Assembly: GCF_020509005.1 (NCBI RefSeq) | Contig: NC_063020.1 | Coordinates: forward strand, 2,666,001-2,730,000 | From: Fulvia fulva | Taxonomy: Eukaryota > Ascomycota > Dothideomycetes > Mycosphaerellales > Mycosphaerellaceae | Direction: 5' to 3' | Length of the DNA stretch: 64,000 nt | Shown: positions 23,884 to 35,555 of the stretch, in pieces | Layout: every line of letters starts with the position of its first letter | Position numbering within the stretch: the stretch's first letter is position 1 | Notes under the pieces: generated by a model | What the model was told of the DNA's origin: nothing | The model's input: the letters and a program-made list of their open reading frames with translations, nothing else | Database searches by the model: none | Made by a program: the position numbers and the translations under genes

Positions 23884-24118
23884 TATTAAGATATAGTATC
23901 TTAAAGGGAGTCAATAATTAGGAAGTAATCTAGTAGCCTAAGGCATCTACAATAACTTAGCTTATAGGGAGAAACCTTCTCTCCCCTTTAGCTTAGATAG
24001 ACATTCAACACAATCAACACATTAGTTCCTAATATATTGCTATATACTCGTACTATTAGTCAGTTAAAGATTGATCTCTTACTCCACTCCGCTACTATCT
24101 ACCCGTACCTATTTAACA
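23884..24118 (+). repeat. 5' LTR of Cop-A
   Basis: About 235 bp, starting TATTAAGATATAG and ending CCTATTTAACA immediately before the primer-binding site. The LTR of Cop-C (55,921-56,154 on the other strand) has the same length and end. The left edge is set by where Pogo-1 homology stops and is good to a few bases. Confidence 0.72.
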
Positions 24119-24133
24119 GGTTATAAGCCCGGG
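24119..24133 (+). promoter_or_regulatory. Cop-A primer-binding site
   Basis: GGTTATAAGCCCGGG directly follows the LTR. The same sequence follows the Cop-B 5' LTR at 35,964, so it is the conserved tRNA primer site of these Copia elements. Confidence 0.65.
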
Positions 24134-24399
24134 TTAATATAGGAATAAGAGCAACCTATATTAGTATAGGTTACTTATATCCCTTGCTATCGTAGTAGGA
24201 AATATCTAGGAATTAGAAGTCTACCCCGTCTATCCTATTAAGGAGCTTAGTTTGATACTAAGTAATAGGTAACCTAGATAAGGACTCTATACGGCTTACT
24301 TAAAGCCAATACCTTAAAGATACTCTATACGTAGAACTATATCGAGATACTATTAAGAAGGACTTTAAGTAAGTCATTTAAAGCTCTGCTAGGAGAGAC

Positions 24400-27300
24400 A
24401 GACCTATATCCTAGCCCCGAGACCTTATACCGCTCCTTCTTTACTTTACTAAGTAGGCCTTAGTATCCACACCTACGAACTTTCCTATTCTATACTAGAA
24501 GCCTTAGTAGGATCTGAGCTACTACCTTAGAACATACACACCTTGTTTTATGATATCTAATCTATTATAGATTTATACTAAGAGAAGATAGAGGAGAAGG
24601 GAGGCAAAATCCTAATTCTTAGGAGGGACAATTAGAAGAGATAGTTCAACCTTTAGAGATATAAGATAGAGAGCCAATTAGCATTCTTTATAATTAATGA
24701 CCTAATAGAAGTGTCTTTTAACAACATTAAGGGCAAGACTCTAAAACTCTAAGAAGAGGCTATAACTAAAGAGACCCTTAATACGCTAATATAGACAAGA
24801 CACAATATAGTATACAACTTTAGTATCCTTAGTAGGATTATAGAAGAGGATGAATTTGAGCTTAAGGGCTTATATAAATCTAGAAGAGCTACTAAAAAGT
24901 GGGTGTATCTCTAGAACAAGTATAGCTAGGTGCTACTAACCTATATATATGAGCTTATAAAGCAATTTATGACCTTTAAGATAAGTGAAGAGTTCACTAA
25001 TAGATCTGTATAGACACACCTAGTTTCTCTTAGAAAAAGGATTGCTAATGTTAACCTAGAGGGTTAGTATTACAGGAAAGCTAATATAAGGATGACCTAG
25101 CTCTTAAGCTCACTACTACCTGACTACTATATAGCTAGGGATACTATTATAGCTTAGCTAAAGATGAATTATAAAAGGACCTTAAAGATCCTTAAAGCTT
25201 AAGAAGCTAGGTTGGATCCCTCTAAGGCTAAGTATAGCATAGTAGCCACCTAGGTCAAGCCCTTAGGTCTAGTAAGACTACTCTCCTACCTTCTCTATAA
25301 GAAGGATTATCTAATCAAGGACTGCCCTAGTTTGCCTAAGGCAAGAAAGGTCCTTAGATCTTATTCCTAACCACTATCTTCCTAGAATATAATATATATT
25401 AAGAAGAAGAGAACTCTACTACCTACTTTAAGGAGGACACTAAGAGTGAAGTCCTCTATAGAAGAACTTAAGAAAATGGTGAAGAAACTCAGCTCTAATA
25501 TACTATTACTCTAGAAGAACTAGGCCTAGTCTTATACCTCTAAAGTAAAGAAGACTAGAAAAGGTTTTTCCGCCTAAGAGTCACGTGACTTATGCAGCTC
25601 ATCTCTAGAGACAATGTCTGATAATAATGAGTATAATGAAGTGGCTCACTTAACTATAGAAGTCTAAGGCAAGTTCCCCTTGTTAGAGTAGTTACTTAAC
25701 TCCTATACTTCATCCTATATAACTGACTAAAGCTGCCTCTTTAGATCTATAACTCCCTTAATAAGGAAGAAATCGATCAAAGTAGGAGGTGGGTTTTTAT
25801 TAGCCACTTATATTAGGAATGTAGAGATAAGTAGGAGAGCTAGTAGAAAAGTTGTTTTAGAAGATGTCCTACTTATACCTAAGCTAGGAGTAAACCTAGT
25901 TTTATAGAACTAGTTTAGCAAGCAGTTTAGTATATAACCTCTATCATTTTCTCTTATTTCCCCCTCTAGTGAGACTGTTGTCTAGACAAAGCTCCTTAGG
26001 GGGGTTCTATTTATTAATAAGATTTCTCCTCTCCTATAAGAACGGGTACATTACTTATTATATACACTACTAATAGAGAATACCTTTATCACTGCTTAAT
26101 TAGAGACCGACCTAAAGCAGTAGGAGCTTTAGTATAGAAGATTTATACACTTTAGGAAGAATTTGCTCTAGAATCTTTATAAGGTAATAGACTTAAAAGA
26201 ACCTATTCCTATCCCTAAGGATAGCTTTCACTAGTACAGAGTATGTTTAATAGCAAAGATGAAGAAGTACAAAGGCAAAGTTATAGAGAGAAGACCTAAA
26301 AGACTTGCCCTTATATCTATTAACATATATAGCCCACTACTAATCTCAAGACTAGGATTTAAATACTAGCTTAAGATTGTTAACAACTTCTCTAGAAAGA
26401 AGTAGACCTTTTCTCTTAGGAAAAGAGAAGATGCTCTAGTTACTCTCTAGAACTAGAAGATTAAAGTAGAGAGGAAATCATTAGCGTAGCTGAAATTAGT
26501 AAGACTTAATAATGCAAAAGAACTTATTATATTAGTGAAGTAGTAGGAGAAGGATTTAGGGATTAGGCTCGAGCCGACTAAGGCATATAACTCTCTATAG
26601 AATGGACCAGTTGAGAGGTCAATACAAACCTTAGAGGACTCTATAAGGGCAATGCTTGAAGAGGCTAAAATGCCGGTTGAATTTTGGCCTGAAGCACTAG
26701 AGGCCCAAACTTATATGAGGAACAAACTGCCAAATAGCCTAGATTACGATAGGTTCAAGGTTTCACTAGATAAGGCTTTTGATAGTATCAAACCGACTAT
26801 CAACCATTTGAAAGTTTAGGGATACAAAGCTATTATCTATATAGACATAAGATTCTAACCTTGATAGGCAAGAAGTGACAAGCTAATAAATAGGGGTAAA
26901 GAAGTAGTGTTTATTAGGTATATTAAAAATATAGCTAAAGCCTAGCTCTTTTAGGAACTAGACATAAGAGCTGTTAAACAACACATATATACAGACTTCT
27001 TTAAGGACTAGCCTAGAGGTAATATAGGTCTTAATGTTCTAACATTAAATCTACTAAGCAGTATACTAGCTAGGAAGCCCTTAGGAAGGCCGAGAAAGAA
27101 CGTATCCTTAGGACAATATACCTACTATTTAGGCGTCTATTAGAGCACCCCCGAAATAGATCAGCTAATTGAGAGCCCTAAAATCGCTTAGCCGAGAAAG
27201 CTGTTTATATAACTTCCCTAACCTCCGGAGAACGTAGGGGAATTTCAGAAAATCGATCAGCTAATCAATAGAAGCTCCCTAGATCCCTAGGAAATAGACG

Positions 27301-27735
27301 TTACTAGGTCATAAGTGACGGTCCCTAAATCATCCCTTAGAAAGAGAAAGGCTGACTATAATGTTAAGGGCTATAACATAAAACAGAAAGCCCTAAAATC
27401 TATAGTCCCTAAGCCCGAACTAACTACTAAAGTAGGAGAAGCAATAGACCTCTTAGAGAACCTTACTGCTTTTTACTAAGCTTTCTTTATAGCTATACAA
27501 TTAGTAGACAGTTCAATACTATAGGATAGCGAATTCCTAGAAGAAGGTAAGGAAATAGCCTTTATAGTAATTATAGAAGCTATTGTATATAAGTAAGAGG
27601 TCCCAATTCCAAAATCTTATAAGGATGCTATAAATGATAAGAAATGGGGATATCTTTAGAAGGAAGCAATCCAAAAGGAACTAGATGCTCTATAGACTAA
27701 CAACACCTAGGAAAATTCTGTTCTCACTATATTGT
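24400..27735 (+). pseudogene. Cop-A gag-pol (gag, protease, integrase, start of RT)
   Basis: Copia polyprotein relic. Gag occupies about 24,500-25,370 and ends in a degraded zinc knuckle (KKDYLIKDCP near 25,303-25,330; an upstream Cys and the His appear as Tyr). The protease region follows near 25,690-25,920. Integrase spans about 26,310-26,830, including the segment LEDSIRAMLEEAKMPVEFWP, which is open and RIP-free. The RT begins near 27,640 (KELDAL) and is lost at the Line-A junction. Both TAG and other lesions are present. Confidence 0.75.
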
Positions 27736-27760
27736 TTGCTAAAGAGTCGAGGAAGACACG

Positions 27761-29065
27761 ATGATAGCGATCGCAGGAAACGACCAGGAGCAGGAGAGTA
27801 ACGAGTGGAAGGAGGTCTGCAGGAAGGCAGAAACAATGGCAATGGCAGGAGATGGCGAGCACCCAGAAAGAGCACTTAAGGGGATGATTTTGGAGCTCCT
27901 TGGAGGGCTAAAGGCACCAAGGAGCCAAACAGGACAGATCATTAACAGGACAGATCATTAACAGGACAGATCATTAACAGGACAGATCATTAACAGGACA
28001 GTAGCAGCAGCAGCAGCAAAGAAGAGGACACAGGAAGGCCAGAAACTAAGCCAACCAACCTGGGCAGCAGTTGCATCCCAAAACCCCCCCCAGAAAACAG
28101 CTATCAAGGTCTACATTTCCGACCAGCAAGAGCAGAAAGAGATTGAGGGCCTGTCAGGCAAGGAGATCATACAGAAGATTGGGATACAAGGCATCATTGG
28201 AGCCAGGAAAGAGAAGGGAGGTGTCCTTAAGCTGTTCACAGCACAGGAGCAAGACAGGAAGAGGCTAGAGACACAGAAGGAGTGGACAGTCAAACTAGGC
28301 AAGACGGCCAAGGTCTCACACCAAAATATGGTTATTGCCTATGGGATGACCACAGAGTTTGACATTGAAGCAGACCTTAAGAGGCTGCAGGACCAGAACC
28401 AGGCTGTATGCCCAGGGCTACAGATCACAAAAGCAGCATAGGTCAACAGAAAGACAAAGGACACAAAGAGAGAGTCTTCTCTAGTGCTCTGGATAGGCAC
28501 TGTAGAACAGGCAAACACCGTGTTTGACAAGGGCATCTTCTAGGAATGTGAAAGAATGGACACAGAAATCTATAGAAGCACCTATAGACTACTGCAATGT
28601 TTCAAGTGCCAACAGTATGGTCATATCTCTACTAGATGCCCAAGCCAAAAGGACACTTGTTCCCACTGTGCTGGTAGCCACAAAGTACAGAATTGCACAG
28701 CCCCAAAGAGTGAAGCCAGATGTGCATGCTGTAGAAAGAAACACCCTTCCTGGTCCCAAGACTGCACAGCTAGGATTGAGGCAAAGAGGAGGGCAAGAGA
28801 AGCCAGGATCAACACCCCTATCAGATTCCAGACAGGGACAATCACCCAAGAACCCCTAAGGACTGTCTACAACCCTCTGAAAAGAGGCAGAACAGAAGAG
28901 ACCACACAGGCCCAAGGCCACCCTGCTATGGGTAGACCAAAATCAATTGTGGTTGCAGGAAGAGACCCGTCACAAAGCAGGCTCAACCTTACCACAATCC
29001 CAAATAGCAGCCAGCAGCAGGAAGCACGAGAAGACCAGCAGGAGACCAGCATGGATGAGTCATGA
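27761..29065 (+). pseudogene. Line-A ORF1 (gag-like, three CCHC zinc knuckles)
   Basis: RNA-binding ORF1 protein, one frame of about 435 codons broken by three stops. TAA at 27,959-27,961 results from expansion of a 16-bp tandem repeat. TAG at 28,439-28,441 and TAG at 28,541-28,543 stand where Trp is plausible. The N-terminus has the leucine-rich segment ERALKGMILELLGG. The C-terminal third holds three zinc boxes: CFKCQQYGHISTRC near 28,600-28,640, then CSHCAGSHKVQNC and CACCRKKHPSWSQDC. The stop TGA at 29,063 overlaps the ORF2 start codon. Confidence 0.85.
27929..28000 (+). repeat. 16-bp tandem repeat in Line-A ORF1
   Basis: Unit ACAGGACAGATCATTA at 27,929, 27,945, 27,961 and 27,977, plus half a unit to 28,000. 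Three extra units add 48 bp, a multiple of three, so the downstream frame is kept but a TAA appears at the second junction. The copies are identical, so the expansion is recent. Confidence 0.97.
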
Positions 29066-32000
29066 TTGAGACACCCAATCTTACCACTATCCAGTACAAT
29101 GTCAACAAAAGCCAGCACAAGGTCCAGAGAAGCTTTCTCCAAGCACTAGACCCAAAGAAACACCTAGTCATTGCAGTCCAGGAACCTTGGATTAACAGCA
29201 AATCTAACAGACCATCTACTGCTAACGACCCAAGGTATCACACACTCCTAGCCAAACAAGGCACCCCTAGAACATGCATGTACATCAGCAAAGAGATGGC
29301 AACAGACAGCTGGGAACAAATCCAACAGGAAGGGGGAGACATCACCTCAGTCAGACTCAACACCAACCAAGGCAGTATCCACATCCACAGTGTATACAAC
29401 CCACCCCCAGCTCTAGAAGCAGCACCCAGCTGGGCACACTACAACAGCTGCCAGACATCCTGCAGAGTGACTCCCAACACATCGTGCTGGGAGACTTCAA
29501 CTTGCACCATCCTACATGGGGATCAGACTTTGCACCTGCCCATCACTTCCTAGCTAACAGACTCCTCTCCACTACCCAAAGCAACAACATGCACCTAGTT
29601 ACCCCAAAGGGCCTAACTACCTGGTCACAGAGAGCAAGCTCAAGCACCATTGACCTGTGCTTTGCATCACATGACCTGCAGCAGAAGGTCACCAGATGCT
29701 GGGTTAACCAGGATTTGGAGTCCTCATCAGATCACCTCCCAATTCAGGTGGAGTTTGAAACACAGACACAGCAGGAAGGAGACCTAGAACCTCAGCTGGC
29801 CTGGAAGGCAGCCAACTGGGAACAGATCAGACAAGACCTGGAACAGAAGCTAGCTGGACTAGAGACCAGGAGACTGGAAACAGCCTTAGACATAGACCAA
29901 GCAGTGGCAGAACTGGTTAGAACAATGCAGGAAACTGCGGCAGCCCACACCAGAGAAAAGAAACAGTCACTGTACCAGAAGCCATTCTGGACAAAGGAAT
30001 GCTCAGAGAAGGTTAAGGCAGCCAGGCAGGCCAGGAGAGCCCTTACCCAGAGTCACTCCCAGGAAGCATGGGACAGATACAACCAGGCAACCAGAGACAA
30101 GAAGGCCCAGATCAAGAGGGACAAGATGCTGGAGTGGAGGTCAACAGTTGGATCCATTACCCAGAGTCCTGAGAAGATGTGGAAACTAGCAAAGTGAGCA
30201 AGACAACCCACACAGGACAGAAACATGCTGCCCCAGTTTCCAAACATTGAAGACCAGGAAGGAGTAATCCAACACACTCTCCCAGGAAAGGCACAGGCAT
30301 TGGGGAAACATTTCTTTGGCACACAGGTAGAAGCTGACCTGCAGGATCTGGAGGGCAGTGTGTATCCAACACCACTAGAGCAATCCTGCACAGTGGGAGA
30401 GGGAGAGATCAAGAGCATCATTAAGACACTCTCAGGAAACAAGGCCCCAGGACCAGATGGGATTCCAAACTTGTTCATCAAGACATGCAAGGACCAGATC
30501 TCCCCTGCACTGTCAAACATCTTTTCACAGTGCATGGCCCAAGGACACTGCCCTAAACACTTCAAGGAGTCACTGACTGTGGTCTTGAGAAAACCACAGA
30601 AAGAGGACTACACAAAGCTAAAGGCATACAGACCTATTGCCTTGCTCAACACACTAGGCAAACTCCTGGAAAAGATCATAGCAGAAAGGCTGACAAACCT
30701 AGCTGAAGAACATGGAATCCTTCCTGAAGAACAGATGGGAGGCAGGAAACAAAGATCAACACTAACAGCTGTGGAACTTATCACAGAGCAGATCAAGACC
30801 CTATGGCACTTTGGGAACAACAAAGCAGCCACACTCCTCTCACTAGACATATCAGGAGCCTTTGACAATGTCTCACACCAGAGGCTGATCCACATCCTGA
30901 AACAGAAGGCTATCCCCAACTGGACAGTCCAGTTTATCCAGTCCTTCCTCAGAGGCAGAACCACAAGACTAAGACTGGGCAGATACAAATCTGACAGCAT
31001 GCCTACAGAGACAGGAATCCCACAGGGATCAACAATGTCTCCAATCCTGTTTCTCCTCTTTATGGCAGACCTGCCAGCAAAGCTAAACTCCAGAAACACA
31101 TCAGCCTCAGGGTTTGTAGATGACACAAACATCCTAGCCTAGTCAGACAGCACAGAAGAGAACTGCAGAATCTTGCAGAAGAAACACAAGGAATGTGAGG
31201 AATGGGCCAGGAAACATGGAGCCAGATTTGCCCCAGAGAAGTATCAACTCATCCACTTCAGTAGAGCCAGAAACAGACACAATATGCAAGCCCCAATCAC
31301 TATTCAGGGACACACAACAGAACCCTCAAGTGAATTAAGGGTGCTAGGAATATGGATGGATCCAAAGCTCAGCTGGGGACCACAGGTCAAGAAAGCACAG
31401 GCAAGAGCAGACAACAACAGGCAATCAATTGACAGGCTTACAGCCTCCACATGGGGAGCCACATTTGCGAAAGCAAAGGTTATGTACAAGGCCATTGTGA
31501 AGCCAGCCATGCTATATGGAGCCCAGATCTGGTCAGCCCAAGACAAGATCCCAAAGAGAATTGCAGATCCCATCAGCAGAGCCCAAGCCTCCTGTCTGAA
31601 AAAGGTGCTTGGAGCATACAAGTCAACTCCAACAAGGGTGGTCGAAATGGAGTCTGGCTCCCCACCAGCCAAGCTCTACCTTCAAGGGTTGAGATACCAG
31701 TATGCAGGAAAGACGTCTGCATACCCAGCCCAGCTAGTAATCCAGAAGGCAGTCAACAAAATCAGGAGCCAGTGCACAAGAAGGCACAGACAAGCAAGAC
31801 CCAATCCAGCCCCACAGAAGCAGCAGGACCTGCAGAAGTTCAAAGAACTAACAGAACAGCTGCACCTAGCCCAGCAGGAACAGGACAGAAGGGCTCAAGG
31901 GAGAGGATCAGCAGCCAGCCAAGGGAAGAAGCAACAGTCTCTAGCTGAAAGGATGGCAGGACTCCTCTGGAAGACTGAATGGACAAGAACCCCACAGAGG

Positions 32001-32447
32001 CCAGGAACCCCAAAGGCACTCCAACAGTTTGGTAGCCACAACTACCTACTGTACTCAGACCTGACCAGGTCAGAAGCAAGCATAGCAATACAAATCCGCT
32101 CTGAACACATCGGAGTCAGGGCATACCTGCATCAGAGAAAAGTCCCAGGTATCGAAGACAAGAGTTGCCCATGCGGCTACCTGTCCCAGAATGTCGAACA
32201 TAGACTTCTGGTTTGCAAAGAATGGAGTACAGGGAGAGGTGAATGGAGGGCAAGGGCAAGGAACAGAAACTTCCAAGCCATGATCAGCAATAAGGGAGAC
32301 CTCCAGAGAATTACAAGGTGGATCATCCACCAAGGATTTTTGGAGCAGTTCTCTCTTACTAGGGAAACAGAGAGATGGATTGAGGAGAGAAAGAAGGAGG
32401 AGGAGAGCAGGAAGAGGGGGACAACTCTAGGGTTGCAGACAAGGTAG
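29062..32447 (+). pseudogene. Line-A ORF2 (endonuclease, reverse transcriptase)
   Basis: ORF2 polyprotein of about 1,128 codons with three visible lesions: a frameshift between about 29,400 and 29,440 (frame moves by one), TGA at 30,195-30,197 and TAG at 31,140-31,142. The endonuclease begins TTIQYNVNKSQ, then QEPWIN, VLGDFNLHHPTW near 29,480-29,525 and SSDHLP near 29,720. The RT includes KAPGPDGIP near 30,440, AYRPIALLNTLGK near 30,630, LSLDISGAFDNV near 30,840, GIPQGS near 31,015 and FVDDTNIL near 31,112-31,135. A Cys/His motif (CPCGYLSQNVEHRLLVC) ends the protein near 32,166-32,216. The long Gln-rich stretch before it stands where other LINEs carry RNase H. Confidence 0.88.
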
Positions 32448-32739
32448 TCAGAGGCTAACCACCATGACACTAGTGCACCCTAATGGAAGGAAAACTGAGA
32501 ACTCATGGCAAGGAAGCTATTAGAGAAGGAGAGGAGGTTTTTACCTAGGAATAGGTTTCCTACCTTATGCAGTAACATATATAGACATAAACCCGCATGG
32601 GCCGGAGGGCACCACAACGGGTAAATGAATCATCTATCTATCTATATAAACCCGGGCTGAAGGACCGTAGCCGGTCTAAGGAAAAGTAAGACCTACTACC
32701 TTAGTAAACCGAGTCTAAAGAGTCACTAATGCGTCGGTA

Positions 32740-33900
32740 AAATAGAGGTAAGCCTAATAAGAAGAAGTCGGACCCGGATTTATCGGACTTATTAGACGAC
32801 GAGGACGACGGTAATAAGGGCCGTAAGAATAGCCGTAAGGACGGTAGTTATAAGGGTAGGAAGAATCGCCCGAGTACCGACTTAGATAGTAACCCTATCT
32901 CCGTATATACGACTTACGACGCCGACATAACTACTAGTATCAAGTCCTCTAAAGAGCTAAAGGCCCCTACTAAGTTCGATCTAAAGAGCGACGATATTAA
33001 GTTCTAAGAGTAGTAGCATACTACCGAAGCTAAGCTCTAAGCCTCGAAGTACCGTACTATAAATAACTCCCTTTAGAACGTCTAGAGCTAGTTGAAGAAT
33101 AGTGTATAGACCTATATCGACTTAAAGATCCCTAGTCTTACTAAGTCTACGGAAGGTACGACTACTTAGTACGCTTCTATAGATAAGATAATAGAAGATA
33201 TAGCCCGCCGCTACGGTACCCGTAATACCTATACTAATACTATTACTAAGCTTAATAGTCTATAGTAGGGTAATAAGGAGAAGCTTAGTGACTTCTACCT
33301 ATCCTTCCGTAAGAACGCCGATATCGTTAACCTTAATAACGGCGCGAAGGAAAAGTAACTCGAGAAGGACTTCCTACTCTATAAGTTAAACTCGCGCTAC
33401 GATAACCGTATTATAAACGACGACATAGTCAACATGACCCTTAAGTAAGTCGTGTCTACGCTATATAACTACGAGGACAAGTTTAAGGCGTTCGACCTTA
33501 AGTACGGTAAGACCGGTAATAGTAATAAGACCTAAGGTAATAAGAAGACTACTAAGGGTAACGACGATAAGAAGGATATAGCTTCGGGTAGTAGCGGTAA
33601 TAATACTAACCCGAACGCTAAGACTAAGTAGGCTAATCGACCTTAGGCATTTTAGTATATCTAACCTTTAGATACTACTCGCGCCTAGGAATATATCGAT
33701 TAGAATCGGTACTTAAAATACGAATAAGAAGGTCACCGCCGTATCGATACCAATTAGTACCCCCTTCGAGATGTCGCTCGCCGCCCATTTACGCTAGGCT
33801 ATAACCTAAGTAATAACCGCCGTAACGGTAGTAATAGTAGTAACGCTAATAATACCGGCGGCGCGGGAAACGCCTAGTCCACTCCGTAAGCGTAATACGT
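32740..33900 (+). pseudogene. Gyp-D gag
   Basis: Gag relic with an acidic/basic N-terminus (LLDDEDDGNKGRKN near 32,790), then a capsid-like region (EKLSDFYLSFRKNADIVNLN near 33,270-33,335) and an Asn/Gly-rich tail to 33,880. TAG stops occur throughout. A zinc knuckle was not clear. Confidence 0.65.
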
Positions 33901-34049
33901 AGTAGACAGTACGAGTTAGAGTTACGAGAAAACGAGAAAAAGTATAAATATAAATATAGGCCTCCTAAGGGAGGTATAGTTTTAAGTATATCGGTATACT
34001 CTCTACTAGCTATAAACTACTCTATAGATAAATATAATCCGGTAATAGC

Positions 34050-35555
34050 TTCTTATCTAGTTATGCTATATATAGTAAATAGAAAGATCCCTACTTAAAC
34101 CCTTTATAATAACAGTACTAACTCTACGTACTTCAATATCGACTTTACGTATAAGAACAACCTTAATATAATATAGCTACCTAATCTATTAGGGCTGATA
34201 TTAGTAGATAGCCGACCTACTAGTAACCTTATTACTTATAGAACAACGGCATAGATTTAGATTGGTAACTACGTAGAGACTAGGTCTAGTTACTATATAT
34301 TACTAGAATATGATATAGTCCTCGGCCGTCCCTAGTACGACAAGTATTAACCTACGTTTCACTATACGTTAGAAACTATAACCCTATTCTTACTATATTA
34401 TCGATAGAACTATATACTCGGAACTGAACTAGTATACGTATAGTCTATTAAAGATAAGGGTATTATACTAAGAGGCGTTCTTTAGACCGAGATACTAGTA
34501 CTAGAGAGTTCGCGACCTTAGGCTCTATCTAATTACGTTAAACCCTACGTAGAGGATAAAGACGAACCTATAGTAGTATAGGAGACGTATACGACAAAGG
34601 TAGTAATACGACATACCGTCGACATCTACGATAAACCGGAACCGTCTTATTACGTCCGCTAGCTACTACCCGCCGATAGGGTTAAAACACTTAAGCGCCT
34701 AGCGCGTCGAACGAAGAAAGAACTAAAGGTCGAGACTAAGCCGGAGATCGATATTAAGCCTATTAAAATAGAAGTACTTCGGCGTATAAGCCGGAGGAAG
34801 GGCTATAAAGTATATATAATATAGATGTTTAATCCGTGAGAAAATCTTAATAAGTAAGTCGCGCGAGACCCGCTATCCGCGTATATACTAAAGGCTTTCG
34901 GTATAAGAGCGAAGCTAGTACTAGGAGGTAGCGCGGCGATATTAGTAGATACTAATACTTAAGAAAATATAGATAGACAGGAGGAGCCCTAGGGTAACTA
35001 TACCTAGCGGTAACTTAACGCCTCTACTATATTAGCTAACGACTATTAACGTTTTATAAACGTTAAGGACAAAGACTAGGATCCTATCCCTTTATTACTA
35101 GTAGAGTTTAGGGAAATAGCTAGGCTATTTAGCCGTAAGGAAGTAGATAAGGTCCTACCGAGACGGCCTAGCGTAGACTATAAGATTAAGCTAAAGAATA
35201 GTTAGATACCGCCATTTCGAAGACTATACTCCTCCTCTATACAAGAGAACGAGGTGATTAAGAAGTAGTTCGACGACTAAATTAAGAAAGGGTTTATTTA
35301 GAGAAGCGTGTTACTAGTAGTAGTACCTATTCTAATAGTTAAAAAGCCGGGTAGAGGGCTACGAGTATACGTAGACTATAGAGCTCTAAACGCGCTTACG
35401 ACAAAGAGTCGCTACCTGATTCTACTATTTTAAGAGACCTTAGATCGTATTACTAGCGCGTAATAGTTTACTAAGCTAGATGTCATCGCTACGTTTAATC
35501 GTATCCGTATTATAGTAGGAGACGAGTAGAAAACGGCCTTTACTACTAGATATAG
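34050..35555 (+). pseudogene. Gyp-D pol, first piece (protease, start of RT)
   Basis: The RT fingers are clear near 35,325-35,520: [23 protein letters not shown] and then [16 protein letters not shown], the first catalytic Asp being in LDVIA. Reading stops at TTRY before the Cop-B insertion at 35,556. An aspartic-protease-like region lies upstream but is heavily eroded. Confidence 0.75.

Larger units (their letters stand above)
23884..27735 (+). mobile_element. Cop-A: Copia retrotransposon, 3'-truncated, CpG-poor
   Basis: Copia element inserted in Pogo-1. It has a 5' LTR, a primer-binding site (GGTTATAAGCCCGGG at 24,119) and gag-pol reading as far as the early reverse transcriptase, where Line-A begins; no 3' LTR was found. 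It differs from the other LTR elements in being A+T-rich and nearly free of CpG (none in 24,541-24,780), with only moderate RIP: CAG and CA dinucleotides survive in places, notably 26,570-26,820. Confidence 0.8.
27735..32646 (+). mobile_element. Line-A: Tad1/I-like LINE, nearly un-RIPed
   Basis: Non-LTR retrotransposon of about 4.9 kb with two ORFs and a TATC microsatellite tail (32,632-32,646). It has far fewer lesions than its neighbours and the opposite dinucleotide bias: CpA and TpG are common, while CpG is absent over 30,601-31,140. No TSD could be matched, so the 5' edge (about 27,735) is approximate. ORF1 has CCHC boxes; ORF2 has an apurinic-type endonuclease and RT but no RNase H that I can recognise. 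The likely clade follows from this layout. Confidence 0.9.

Noticed and set aside
27929..28000. Short direct repeats as a CRISPR-like array
   Set aside because: Units are contiguous with no spacers and lie inside a LINE ORF; this is a tandem expansion.
27761..29065. Line-A ORF1 as a host zinc-finger gene
   Set aside because: The three CCHC boxes, the ATGA junction to an endonuclease-RT ORF and the TATC tail make it LINE ORF1.
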